Made by a program: the position numbers and the translations under genes. Of a DNA stretch of 64,000 nucleotides, positions 1 through 8,262 are shown piece after piece. This DNA comes from Oligoflexia bacterium (GTDB lineage Bacteria; Bdellovibrionota; UBA1018), in the NCBI GenBank assembly GCA_031292385.1, contig JARLHE010000008.1, positions 1 through 64,000 on the forward strand. The letters are read 5' to 3'. Below the pieces are notes generated by a model. That model ran no database searches. It was not told where the DNA came from and saw only the letters and a list, made by a program, of their open reading frames with translations. Position 1 is the stretch's first letter; the number at the start of each line of letters is the position of its first letter.

Positions 1-168
1 CAGGCGCGCGAGCCGAAGCCCTTTGAATTCGTCGCCAACGAAAAACTCATTAATGTTCCCTCTTTCAAGTGGAAACAAGGAGAGGGAACTGAAAAGCTAC
101 TGGGCTATGCGGACGCACTTAAGAAACTCCTCAACGAAATCGAAGAACGCCTCACTACCCCGACATGA
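1..168 (+). CDS. C-terminal end of a cut-off gene of unknown function
   Basis: An open frame enters from the left edge and ends at TGA 166-168, giving the last 55 residues of a protein. The tail is lysine- and glutamate-rich (for example LLNEIEERL near the end) and looks helical. No family is recognisable from this fragment. Its stop overlaps the ATG of the next gene as ATGA, so the two are probably translationally coupled in one operon with the GYF_2 and MscS genes. Confidence 0.6.
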   Translation, partial: QAREPKPFEFVANEKLINVPSFKWKQGEGTEKLLGYADALKKLLNEIEERLTTPT

Positions 169-1406
169 ACGACTCTGAAAAAATCTGGTTCCTACATGAT
201 GGCAAGGACCGCGTAGGTCCGATCAGCACCGAAGAAGTCACCGAGCGCCTTGCGGGCTCGGCGGACCAATACCACGTATGGAAGCGTGGAATGATTGAAT
301 GGACGCCCGCGAAAGACATCGGCGAGCTCTGGGCAATCGCGAAAGAAGAATCGGAACCCGCGATCCGTTTGGAACCCGTGGGCCCGAGCTCTCCGACCGA
401 CATCCCGATCAAGGATGCCGAGCCCAAATCCGGCCTATTCGCCGACGAAGCGGTTCACGTGAAAAAGTCCTCAGGCGCGTTGAAACGAGCGCTGGTCGCG
501 CTTCTTTTCGCGGTCATCGCGAGCGGCGCCGGCTACGCGCTCTGGCCCAACATCAATCGATGGCTGACCCGCCTTCCGGAAATCAGCGACGCTTCCGATG
601 AACAGAAGAACCTGCTTCAAGCGGCCGCATCATCCGGAGCTTCCGATCCGGCTTCGGCCCCGGTCGAAATGATTCTCACCGCTTCGTCGAGCGCCGCGCA
701 GTCTCCGGTGTTTTACGTCGCCGCGAATCTTCCGGATGGCGCCGAGCTCACGCTCGAGCTTCAGCCCGATCCGACGATGATCTCCGGCCCCGCTCCGGGC
801 AATCTGCGCACAAGCGTCACGCTTCAACACCGATTGGGCCATACCGATCCGATCAAAGCGAACGACGGCGGCTTGCTTCCCCGAGGCGAATACCAGGTCA
901 GCGTTCTCGACCCCGATCATCATACGCGCGTGTCGCGGCGCCTGTTCCTCGGCAACGCGGATGGCGGCAAAACAGACGGCGGTCCGGCCTTCAAGCAGGA
1001 ATTGGAGAAATACCAAGCCAACGTCATCGCCCAAGCGCGCAGCGAGCTTTTTGACCTGAAAAACGCGGCCACGCAGCTCGCGGCGATCGTCAACGGCGAC
1101 GCGAATTTGGATAAAGCCGTGAAAAAGGCGAGAACCGCTCAAGCACGCGAGAAAGTCAAAGCGGCATGGGCCGCTCAACGCGCGCAGCTTGAAAGCGATA
1201 CGCAGAAATCCCTTCAGGCGAACATCCGTTTTTTTGTCCAGACCCGGAACGCGGCGCTCGCCGTTCATGACGCCATCCAGGATCAAAGCGCGGGAAAAGT
1301 CCTGACGATCCCGGTGGACCAGCTACGGACGGACTTGGCCGCGAAACTGGATGCCGCCGAAAAGCGGCTGCAGGCCGCGTCCGGCTATTTTGTTCCGGAA
1401 AAATGA
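165..1406 (+). CDS. GYF_2-domain membrane protein
   Basis: 413 residues. Residues about 6-60 match the GYF_2 fold: WFLHDGKDRVGPIS, a following helix, then W-x-x-G-M-x-x-W and a final W. This module is common in bacterial membrane proteins and probably mediates protein interactions. A single hydrophobic segment follows at about residues 107-130 (ALVALLFAVIASGAGYALW). It leaves a long C-terminal part that is probably extracytoplasmic, starting with a low-complexity Ala/Ser/Pro linker and ending in Lys/Ala/Gln-rich helices likely to form coiled coil (about 275-405). The start ATG overlaps the stop of the upstream fragment, and the stop overlaps the ATG of the MscS gene, which suggests a joint role at the membrane. 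The specific function is not known. Confidence 0.75.
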   Translation: MNDSEKIWFLHDGKDRVGPISTEEVTERLAGSADQYHVWKRGMIEWTPAKDIGELWAIAKEESEPAIRLEPVGPSSPTDIPIKDAEPKSGLFADEAVHVKKSSGALKRALVALLFAVIASGAGYALWPNINRWLTRLPEISDASDEQKNLLQAAASSGASDPASAPVEMILTASSSAAQSPVFYVAANLPDGAELTLELQPDPTMISGPAPGNLRTSVTLQHRLGHTDPIKANDGGLLPRGEYQVSVLDPDHHTRVSRRLFLGNADGGKTDGGPAFKQELEKYQANVIAQARSELFDLKNAATQLAAIVNGDANLDKAVKKARTAQAREKVKAAWAAQRAQLESDTQKSLQANIRFFVQTRNAALAVHDAIQDQSAGKVLTIPVDQLRTDLAAKLDAAEKRLQAASGYFVPEK

Positions 1407-2449
1407 AAATTCTGAATCAGCCCTGGATTCCAGCTGAACGCATCGAGCGCCTGGTTCAACTCGAACCGGCGCTCCTGACCATCGGCTTGCTTTTCGGGGC
1501 TTTGATTTTCTACAAATTGTTTTTGAGAAAGCTCTCCCCGGAGCGCCATCAAAACCTGCGACGCCAGTTCCGAAATGTCAGCTTTCACCTGATTTTCTCG
1601 CTCCTGATGTTCATGGCGTACTCTGTCTTGAACCGGCTGACGTTCGACGCGGTCCCCTTGGACCGAATCACGCCTTATATCGGCCTCATCGTCGTCATCA
1701 GCTGGTCGACCGTCTTCGTCAAGACAAGCCGGATCCTGCTTTTCGAGTATCTCTTTTTCAATTCCATGCGCCGGGGCGTGCCGCTGCTGCTCGTGAACCT
1801 GCTTTCCCTCGTGCTCACGCTGATCCTGGGCGGCTGGCTGCTCACCGAGATTTTCAATATCCAGATCGGGCCGCTGCTAGCGACTTCGGCGATTTTCTCG
1901 GTCGTGCTCGGCCTCGCCCTTCAAGACACCTTAGGCAACCTCTTCTCGGGCGTCGCGATGCAATTCGACAAGCCTTATGAGATCGGCGATTGGATCGAAA
2001 TCGTGATCGACAGCCACAAATGGGTCGGTCAGGTCTACGAAATCTCCTGGCGCGCGACCGTGCTCGTCGGTATCGGCGACGAGCTCATCACCGTCCCCAA
2101 CCGGCTGATGGCGCAAACCCAGATTTCGAATTTCGCGACCCGTACACGCCCCATCTGCCGAAGCCAAATTCTCCGCATTCCGATCGACGCCCCGACCGAC
2201 AAAGTCAAAGCCGCCCTCACGGAAGCGGCAAAGACCGTGACCAGCGTGCTCCCCCACCCGGCGCCTTTCTCTTACATGCTGGAAACGTCGGATTCCTGGA
2301 TCGTTTATAAAGTCGTCTACTACATCGAAGACTACGGGAAACAATTTCTGATCGGCGACGCCGTCATCACGGCCGCCACGCGCGCGCTTCGGTCGATCGA
2401 GGTCGAGTTGGCCCCGGCCCGCATGCTCGTCGTCAAGCCCTCACCGTGA
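1403..2449 (+). CDS. MscS-family mechanosensitive ion channel
   Basis: 348 residues. Four or so hydrophobic segments (about 22-40, 58-75, 88-108, 130-150) precede the pore helix and the MscS beta domain. The diagnostic stretch is present at about residues 155-190: GPLLATSAIFSVVLGLALQD, then NLFSG and DKPYEIGDWIEI. Such channels sit in the inner membrane and open when tension rises, releasing solutes on osmotic downshift. The C-terminal alpha/beta domain (about 250-345) is complete. The ATG overlaps the stop of the GYF_2 gene by four bases and the stop overlaps the GTG of the DUF167 gene, so these genes form an operon. Ion selectivity cannot be read from sequence. Confidence 0.92.
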   Translation: MKILNQPWIPAERIERLVQLEPALLTIGLLFGALIFYKLFLRKLSPERHQNLRRQFRNVSFHLIFSLLMFMAYSVLNRLTFDAVPLDRITPYIGLIVVISWSTVFVKTSRILLFEYLFFNSMRRGVPLLLVNLLSLVLTLILGGWLLTEIFNIQIGPLLATSAIFSVVLGLALQDTLGNLFSGVAMQFDKPYEIGDWIEIVIDSHKWVGQVYEISWRATVLVGIGDELITVPNRLMAQTQISNFATRTRPICRSQILRIPIDAPTDKVKAALTEAAKTVTSVLPHPAPFSYMLETSDSWIVYKVVYYIEDYGKQFLIGDAVITAATRALRSIEVELAPARMLVVKPSP

Positions 2450-2766
2450 TGAGCGCCACACCGCCTAAATGGATCAGCCAAGCCTCGAATGGGGTCGTCC
2501 TCCGGCTTCACATCCAGCCCAAGGCATCCCGTTCCCAAATTTGCGGGGAACACGGAGAAGGCGAATCCATCCGACTCAAAGTCCGGATCGCGGCGCCCCC
2601 CTTGGATGGCGCCGCGAACGAGGAGCTCCTTCGTTTTCTTAAAAAATGCCTGGGCGTTCCGACTTCGCGCCTGCACCTGATTCGAGGCGAAACCTCAAGA
2701 TCCAAGGACGTTCTCGTTGAAGGCGCGTCGACGGATGCAATCCTCGCAATCCTCAAAGACATCTAA
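2446..2766 (+). CDS. DUF167 / YggU family protein
   Basis: 106 residues, the usual size for this family. Conserved features include the early beta strand (LRLHIQPKASRSQICG), the core LKVRIAAPPLDGAANEEL and the end VPTSRLHLIRGETSRSKDVLVEG. YggU proteins are small alpha/beta proteins of unknown biochemical role found across bacteria, archaea and eukaryotes. The start is GTG 2446, overlapping the MscS stop by four bases, or the adjacent ATG at 2449; the product differs by one residue. It is the last gene of the small forward operon before a non-coding gap of about 125 bases. Confidence 0.88.
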   Translation: MMSATPPKWISQASNGVVLRLHIQPKASRSQICGEHGEGESIRLKVRIAAPPLDGAANEELLRFLKKCLGVPTSRLHLIRGETSRSKDVLVEGASTDAILAILKDI

Positions 2767-2767
2767 A

Positions 2768-2784
2768 TCTTGCAGGCTGCAAGA
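2768..2784 (+). terminator. short hairpin after the DUF167 gene
   Basis: TCTTGCA-GGC-TGCAAGA forms a perfect 7-bp stem with a 3-base loop one base after the TAA stop. It has no clear U tract, so termination is only suggested. Confidence 0.3.
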
Positions 2785-2893
2785 CGTGGGCTTGCGCCAA
2801 CCCATATTCTACGGAAAAAGTATCAGTTTCCCCGCACATGAGGCCGCGCGCCGTTGGCACGCATTCTGCTTTGCCGCACGCGGAGGTCCATTC

Positions 2894-3364
2894 ATGTTTT
2901 TCGAAGATCCCTCTTTCGAAGAGGTAGTGGAAAAGCAAATCAAAACACGCCGTCACGAACGCTTCGCGTTCTTTCGACATGCGCGTTGGGACTTTTTCGC
3001 GGGCGGAACCGGTTTCAAAACCGGCTACGTCATGAACATCTCGAAAAGCGGATGCCTTTTAAAAGCGAGCGAGATCGCGGATCACCGCCGATGGATCCGA
3101 ATCATGATCCAAGACGCCCATTCCAATGTCTGCTTCGCGCAAGTGGGCCGAATCGTGCGCCGCCAAGACGTGATGGAGACGCTCAGCGACTCCACCCACG
3201 GCGGCACCATCACTCTTTACCGATACGGGGTGGAGTTTACCCACCCCGGTTATCTCACCGATCAGGAAGACTTGATCTTGGCCTTATCCAGCAACAGCTT
3301 GACCGTGCGTTCCTGTCTCACCCTGAACAGCACGTCTTCTTTTCTGCCCGGCTCTTTGGCGTAG
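2894..3364 (+). CDS. PilZ-domain protein
   Basis: 156 residues. PilZ domains bind cyclic di-GMP through an RxxxR motif and a [DN]xSxxG motif; both are present, as RRHER at about residues 17-21 and NISKSG at about 47-52. The protein is essentially a single PilZ domain and probably acts as a c-di-GMP effector, perhaps on motility or surface traits. ATG 2894 is chosen because a good ribosome site (GGAGG, 2882-2886) precedes it; the frame is open further upstream but without a comparable signal. The last 34 residues lie over the 3' end of trigger factor on the other strand, an overlap of 103 bases. Confidence 0.85.
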   Translation: MFFEDPSFEEVVEKQIKTRRHERFAFFRHARWDFFAGGTGFKTGYVMNISKSGCLLKASEIADHRRWIRIMIQDAHSNVCFAQVGRIVRRQDVMETLSDSTHGGTITLYRYGVEFTHPGYLTDQEDLILALSSNSLTVRSCLTLNSTSSFLPGSLA

Positions 3365-4623
3365 AAATCGCGAACCTTCTCGAAATCCACCTTCATGGAG
3401 GCCGCCATGCCTTTCAGCTCGGCTTCGTAGTCCTCTTCCTTCACTTCGATGCCTTCTTTTTTGGCGATCGACTCGAGGAGCAAGCTCGCGCGGACCTGGG
3501 TTTCCGCACGTTTCCGGAGATTCTCGATTTCACTCATGATCGCCTGCTGGATCATGGCATCGTCCATTCCCTGCTGCTTGAGGTTCTGGGCAAGGTCTTG
3601 AGCGAGAGCGCGAGTCTGCCCTTCGACCAAAGATTTCGGCACTTCGAAAGTGTTTTTCTCGATGATCGCTTCGATCAAGTCGTTCTGAAGCTTGCGCTCA
3701 ACTTCGGTCGTGCGCTCGCGGGTCAGATGCTCGTTCGCCTTGGCTTTCAGATCCGCCACGCTTTCGTAGCCGACGGATTTCGCGAACTCGTCGTTCAGCT
3801 CGGGCAATTTCTTTTCCTTCACTTCGCTCACGGTGACCGTGAACTCGGACTCTTTTCCGGCCAGGTCCTTATCGAAATAATCTTTCGGGAACGGGATGCG
3901 GAAAGTCTTCGTCTCGCCCGCGCGCATGCCGACGAGCTGGTCTTCGAAACCTTCGATCAACTGTTCGGAGCCGATCTCCAGAAGACGCGAGCCTTTCATG
4001 CCGTCTTTCTTTTCGACGCCTTTATCGGTCACGAGGCCGCCGTCAAAAGACATGTCGACGTAATCGCCCTTTTTCGCCGGACGCGAAGAAGGCTTGCCAT
4101 CCGCGCCCACCAGGCCGCCGCTGGCGGGAACGAGCTCGGCTTGCGAATCCAGCATATTCTTGATCGCGGCATCGACTTGCTCCGCGGTCACTTCGGCGCT
4201 GTCTTTTTTCAACGCGAGGCCGGCGTAGCCCTTGACTTCGATCTCAGGCATCACTTCCACCGTCGCGGTATAAGTGAAGTCCTTGTCTTCGTGGGCGGCA
4301 TGATCATGCTCGCCTTCGCCGTGCTTGTGCTCGGGGCTTTCGATCTGCGGGCGCCCGACGGTCGGAAGCTTCTCTTGACGAACGGCTTCGCGAAACGATT
4401 CGTCGACCAGGTTGTGATAGAGGCGATGGCGAATATCTTCGCCGTAAAACTGTTTGATGACCGTCAGCGGCGCATGTCCGGGGCGGAAGCCCTTCAGCTT
4501 CGCCGTGCGCTGAACTTCCACCAGGCCGCGCTGAAAGCGATTGGCGACTTCCTTGGCAGGCACGCGGATGGTGAGTTTGCGGACGATATTGGACGGCTTC
4601 TCGACTTGAATTTGTAATTCCAT
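3262..4623 (-). CDS. tig: Trigger factor, ribosome-bound chaperone and peptidyl-prolyl isomerase
   Basis: 453 residues, close to the usual length. The N-terminal ribosome-binding domain (about 1-120) carries the signature GFRPGHAP at about residues 45-52, equivalent to the GFRxGKxP loop that docks on ribosomal protein L23. The FKBP-like isomerase domain (about 165-270) contains KGDYVDMSFDG and LIEGFEDQLVGM. The helical C-terminal arms run to the end (KLLLDKAKI). A His-rich acidic insertion (EHKHGEGEHDHAAHED, about residues 98-113) sits between the first two domains and is not typical. The gene follows truA with a 45-base gap. Its 3' end overlaps the convergent PilZ gene. No clpP or clpX follows it here, unlike in many bacteria. 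Confidence 0.96.
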   Translation of the reverse strand: MELQIQVEKPSNIVRKLTIRVPAKEVANRFQRGLVEVQRTAKLKGFRPGHAPLTVIKQFYGEDIRHRLYHNLVDESFREAVRQEKLPTVGRPQIESPEHKHGEGEHDHAAHEDKDFTYTATVEVMPEIEVKGYAGLALKKDSAEVTAEQVDAAIKNMLDSQAELVPASGGLVGADGKPSSRPAKKGDYVDMSFDGGLVTDKGVEKKDGMKGSRLLEIGSEQLIEGFEDQLVGMRAGETKTFRIPFPKDYFDKDLAGKESEFTVTVSEVKEKKLPELNDEFAKSVGYESVADLKAKANEHLTRERTTEVERKLQNDLIEAIIEKNTFEVPKSLVEGQTRALAQDLAQNLKQQGMDDAMIQQAIMSEIENLRKRAETQVRASLLLESIAKKEGIEVKEEDYEAELKGMAASMKVDFEKVRDFYAKEPGRKEDVLFRVRQERTVKLLLDKAKIKSS

Positions 4624-4668
4624 AGTTTGCCGGTTTTAGGCTCTCTTAGGCAAATAAACAAGGTAAAA

Positions 4669-5463
4669 TCAGTACCAGACGCGCTCCAGCCAAAGCGCCC
4701 GCGCCGGGGCGGTGGGCCCCACGGTTTTACGGTCGCCGGAGGCCAAAATATCGCGAATGCAGGAAGGGTCTCGCCGCCCTTCGCCAACCTGAAGCAGGGT
4801 TCCAGCGATCCCGCGCACCATCTGCTTTAAGAAACCGCTGCCCAGCAGCCGGACGCGAACCAGCCCGAAATCCTCCGCTCCACCCGGAAAGGAGAGGGGC
4901 TCCAGAACCGCTTCCGCCTCGAAAATCGTCCGCACGCTCGGACCGGGCTTGGCACCCGAGGCCCTGAAGGGCAGGAAATCGTGCTCGCCGATCAAATGCC
5001 CGAGCGCCTGGTTCATGGCTTCTAAATCGAGTTTTTTCTTAATCCAACGACTATACGGCGCCAAATGGGGAAGCGCGGAGGAGCCCTGCTGAAAGTAATA
5101 GCTATACTGCTTTTTAAGCGCCGAATGCTGAGCATGAAATTCGATCGGCACCGGGTTTACGGAAAGAACCCGAATATCCGCCGGAAGGACCGAATTCAGC
5201 CCTTTAAAGAGAATTTCGGCCTCCCACTCCTTCTTACGAAGAACAAAATGGGCGAGTTGCCCCATCGCATGGACCCCGGCGTCGGTGCGGCCGCTCCCGA
5301 CGATGGTGGTCGATTCGCCGGTCATTCGGGCGAGCGCCGCCCGAATCGTCTCCTGAATGCTCGGCAACCCCTCTTCCCGCGGCGCACCGTCGCGGTTTTG
5401 CGATTGCCAACCGCAATAGTTCGTTCCCGCATACGAAAGCAAAGCGGCGTACTTTTTTATCAT
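4669..5463 (-). CDS. truA: tRNA pseudouridine synthase A
   Basis: 264 residues from ATG 5463. TruA makes pseudouridine at positions 38-40 of the tRNA anticodon stem. The catalytic aspartate lies in GSGRTDAGVHAMGQ at about residues 54-67. Other family blocks are YAGTNYCGWQSQ near the N terminus, QYSYYF in the middle, and FLKQMVRGIAGTLL towards the C terminus. The frame stays open to 5547, so 28 extra residues are possible. ATG 5463 is preferred because homology begins there. However, this ATG lies directly after a very stable inverted repeat and lacks an obvious ribosome site, so the true start is unsure. Neighbours are tig downstream and a barrel protein upstream, all reverse. Confidence 0.93.
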   Translation of the reverse strand: MIKKYAALLSYAGTNYCGWQSQNRDGAPREEGLPSIQETIRAALARMTGESTTIVGSGRTDAGVHAMGQLAHFVLRKKEWEAEILFKGLNSVLPADIRVLSVNPVPIEFHAQHSALKKQYSYYFQQGSSALPHLAPYSRWIKKKLDLEAMNQALGHLIGEHDFLPFRASGAKPGPSVRTIFEAEAVLEPLSFPGGAEDFGLVRVRLLGSGFLKQMVRGIAGTLLQVGEGRRDPSCIRDILASGDRKTVGPTAPARALWLERVWY

Positions 5464-5464
5464 A

Positions 5465-5536
5465 CCGGTTTCAAAAACGCGATCGTCCACTCGCCCATTC
5501 GGGCTCGCGGGTCCTACCGATCGCTTTTGAAACCGG
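5465..5536. repeat. Large inverted repeat at the truA start
   Basis: Two arms, CCGGTTTCAAAA-AC-GCGATCG (5465-5485) and CGATCGC-TTTTGAAACCGG (5518-5536), pair over 19 bp with a two-base bulge. The 32-base loop contains a smaller dyad, GCCC-ATTC-GGGC. The 20-mer ggtttcaaaaacgcgatcgt at 5467-5486 recurs exactly at 21525-21544. This could be a dispersed repeat, a terminator for the upstream operon or a translation-control hairpin. Confidence 0.7.
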
Positions 5537-5551
5537 CCGCTATGCATACGC

Positions 5552-6595
5552 CTAAAATTCGAACGAAAAACCCAAATTCAACCCGGAGAATTGAAAATCA
5601 ACCGCGGTGAAGGGCGTATCGAGCCGGCTGTATTCCGCCGTGAAATAAACATGCTTGAAACCGTAGTCGCGGTACAGAACCCAAGCCGTATCCTTGCTGA
5701 TCCAATCGAGCATGATCGCCACCCCCACATTAGTGGTGTAGCCCAAAGAATCGCCGTGATGGCCAGGAACGCTGTCGTTACGCGACTCGAAAAATATCGA
5801 GCCTGTCGGCATAAACTGAACGTAAGGGCGCACCCAGCGCATCACGTTCAAATGAAAGCTCGGGCCGACACCCACGGGCAGATTGACGAACGCGAAGCGG
5901 GTCAGCGACTGCGCAGGAAATAAGTTTCCGCCATAAGGCTCCTGAATTCGCACGGCAAAAACACCCGCGCCGGCAAAATACTGGATTCCAAGGTAGGCCG
6001 CCACGCCGAGACTATAGGTGTTCTCCTCGCGCAAAAAATAATGCTCGCCCGCGACCCTCACATCGGGCGAATAGCCGCTCCCGTACACCGTCTGAAACCC
6101 CGCCGTGGTCACATCCGAGGAGGAGCTGGCCTGATGATGATAAAAAGTGCCGATATCGATCGAAAAGCTGTTGTGGATCTCCCCGATGCGCTTCATCTCG
6201 AGCTGTGAATGGCCTTCTTTCACAGCTTCGATGGCGCCGGTCGACGTGTCCGGGCCCAGCTTGGACCGCAACTCTTCGGTGTAACTCGGCGGAGTGGCGC
6301 CGGGCTTTAAACTCGGATTCTGCTGCTGAAGCTGATTGATATACGGAGAAGGATTTTCCTCGCTCGGCTCGGCGGTTCCCTGATTCTTCATTTTCCGCTT
6401 CAGTGAGTCGATATACGGCTGAGGATTCTCGGGCGTCGGCCGAGGATGCCTCGACTGATCCTGCTGCTCCAGCTGCTTTTTCAGGCTATCGATGTAAGGG
6501 GTTGATGAGGTCGAAGTCGCGTCATCCGCGTAAGCGCAAAAATGCGCGGCTCGAACCGCAAAAAGAGCGAAAAGCCCCGCCCGGTAGAAGCTCAT
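5552..6595 (-). CDS. Predicted outer-membrane barrel protein with N-terminal PYIDSL-type repeats
   Basis: 347 residues from ATG 6595, which has a strong ribosome site (GGGAGGA) and overlaps the preceding gene as ATGA. A signal peptide ends around residue 23 (CAYA-DD). Residues about 33-112 hold four degenerate copies of a proline-tyrosine motif: PYIDSLKKQL, PYIDSLKRKM, PYINQLQQQ and SYTEELRSKL. Their tyrosines lie at 34, 61, 85 and 105, with Pro/Glu/Gln linkers between. The rest is rich in alternating aromatic and polar residues and ends in phenylalanine (GFSFEF), as expected for an outer-membrane beta barrel. The repeats may bind a periplasmic partner or the cell wall. No family name can be given. 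It is co-transcribed with the CFI-box protein and asd. Confidence 0.7.
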   Translation of the reverse strand: MSFYRAGLFALFAVRAAHFCAYADDATSTSSTPYIDSLKKQLEQQDQSRHPRPTPENPQPYIDSLKRKMKNQGTAEPSEENPSPYINQLQQQNPSLKPGATPPSYTEELRSKLGPDTSTGAIEAVKEGHSQLEMKRIGEIHNSFSIDIGTFYHHQASSSSDVTTAGFQTVYGSGYSPDVRVAGEHYFLREENTYSLGVAAYLGIQYFAGAGVFAVRIQEPYGGNLFPAQSLTRFAFVNLPVGVGPSFHLNVMRWVRPYVQFMPTGSIFFESRNDSVPGHHGDSLGYTTNVGVAIMLDWISKDTAWVLYRDYGFKHVYFTAEYSRLDTPFTAVDFQFSGLNLGFSFEF

Positions 6596-8262
6596 CGGCT
6601 CGCTTCCTCCCGGCGTCCGTAAAAAATAACGCCGAAGCAAAGAAGCCCGAAGCCCGCCACGAAAAGAAGTGAAAGAGAAAGCGCGGGATTCAAAGTCGCC
6701 CAAGCCAAAGCCTCAACCGGCAAGAGCAGCAGCAAAACCAGCGGGCGAAAAACCGGGTGCGCGCGCAGCCAGTCCGCCGCGGGTGGCGACCAATGATAAT
6801 ACCAGCGCACGAAAGCGCGTCCTTGCGGCGAATGCACCAGGATCGCGTCGCGGAACTCGCGCAGCATCTGCACGGGAGCCGCATCGGTGTCGCCGTAAGC
6901 GGCGTTGGCGATGAAGCAGGCATTTTTATTCAAAAACCCGTTAATTTGGGAGGCCTGAACGTTTTGAACCTCGCAATAAGGGGAATACGCGGGCGATGGA
7001 AACGCGCTGGGCGAGGCCACGAAGCCCGCCTGATCGATGATCGTGAACGCCAAAGTGTAATAATAGCTCGTGGTGGTGGTGGAATTCAGGAAAACATTGG
7101 GTCCAATCGACACGCCACCAAAGGTTTGGGGTGGAGTGGGGCCCGATCCAAGTTGCACCGTTTGCTCGATCGCATACTCATTCGGCGTATTAAAACTGGC
7201 CTCATCGGTCGCGACCGTCGCCGTATTGGGTGAAGTCGAGTAGTTTCCCAAGACCAAAAGATTTGCCGGACCCGACTGCTGGTTCACCAAATTGAAACCG
7301 GTGGTATTCAAAAGAATGCTGGTATCACCTGGGAAATAAATTGTGGCGTCATGGGCCGTATCCGGGCACGAAATCTGAGCGGGAGCCCCTTGGAGACTGA
7401 TTTCCACATTGACTGGAGTGTCCAGCGCTCCGTTCGCCGGCGTCGTCGGGCTGGTCGGGGAAGAGACCGCCGCGGCGATATCGGTGTAAGCCTGGGAAGT
7501 TCCGCCCTGCAGGGTGAAGTTCGGATCCGTCACCGCGCGGATGCTGACCGACAGATTCGTCAACGACGCCGCTGAAGTCGGTGACGGCAAAGGAACGGTG
7601 CCCGCATTCCCGTTACAGTTCGCGATGCTATTAGTCCCGTTGTTTCCTTGGGGATTGCAAATATCGTAGGGATAGATCGCAATCAGCGTGGTGCCTCCGG
7701 GAGGAATATAAGCCGCGTAGGCATTGGTTCCGGAAACGGCCGAGCAGATGGAATTCACCCCGCCCGAACCGTTGACCGCGCAACTGACCCATCCAGTAGG
7801 CGGATAAGTTTGAGCAAAGGCGATCGGAACCGGAACGCCAACCGTGCCACCGCTCTGAAGGACCGAAACAACCGCGTAAGTGTTGTTGTTCGTCGTCGTA
7901 GTCGTCGTGCCGGTCGCGGTGGCTCCGCTCAAGGTGCTGCTGATCGCGAAATAAACAGCTTGATTCGCGTTGAGCGAAGTCGCGGTGGTGGTCTGCCCCA
8001 TATCGAACTCGACGAAATTGTTCGGGATGGACTGCGACCCGTTCGGAAAAAAAACAAAGGGGTTCGCGGCCGCCGAGTTCAGTTTGTAAGGGTAAAAAAC
8101 CTGAGTCGGGTTCGGCGCGGTCGAAACATAATAGCCGCTCGAGTTCGCCGCATAAATCGTTGTCGTCGCCGAGGCATCATGGCCGAAAAGGCAGAGCGCC
8201 GGCCAAAATGCTAAAAAGAGCGGCGCTAAAATAATCGATACCCAGCGCTCGAATCCGCTCAT
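6592..8262 (-). CDS. Secreted CFI-box-CTERM protein
   Basis: 556 residues. A signal peptide covers about residues 1-32. The long middle part is Thr/Ser/Asn/Gly-rich with many short beta-type segments and few charges, typical of a surface or cell-envelope protein. The C terminus from about residue 446 matches the CFI-box-CTERM tail: ACFIANAAYGD, then LREFRDAIL, GRAFVRWYYHWSPP and a pair of hydrophobic segments before a basic end (YGRREEASR). These tails are thought to be sorting or anchoring signals, although the machinery is not well defined. ATGA overlaps join it both to asd upstream and to the barrel protein downstream. The extracellular role is unknown. Confidence 0.75.
   Translation of the reverse strand: MSGFERWVSIILAPLFLAFWPALCLFGHDASATTTIYAANSSGYYVSTAPNPTQVFYPYKLNSAAANPFVFFPNGSQSIPNNFVEFDMGQTTTATSLNANQAVYFAISSTLSGATATGTTTTTTNNNTYAVVSVLQSGGTVGVPVPIAFAQTYPPTGWVSCAVNGSGGVNSICSAVSGTNAYAAYIPPGGTTLIAIYPYDICNPQGNNGTNSIANCNGNAGTVPLPSPTSAASLTNLSVSIRAVTDPNFTLQGGTSQAYTDIAAAVSSPTSPTTPANGALDTPVNVEISLQGAPAQISCPDTAHDATIYFPGDTSILLNTTGFNLVNQQSGPANLLVLGNYSTSPNTATVATDEASFNTPNEYAIEQTVQLGSGPTPPQTFGGVSIGPNVFLNSTTTTSYYYTLAFTIIDQAGFVASPSAFPSPAYSPYCEVQNVQASQINGFLNKNACFIANAAYGDTDAAPVQMLREFRDAILVHSPQGRAFVRWYYHWSPPAADWLRAHPVFRPLVLLLLLPVEALAWATLNPALSLSLLFVAGFGLLCFGVIFYGRREEASR

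Noticed and set aside
3012..3027. Hairpin CCGGTTTCAAAACCGG inside the PilZ gene
   Set aside because: It encodes GFKTG within the conserved domain; no need to invoke a regulatory structure, although it resembles the repeat at 5465.
2854..4617. 587-codon forward open frame over tig
   Set aside because: It is antisense to the clearly conserved trigger factor, is rich in Arg/His/Phe as expected for a shadow frame, and shows no domain.
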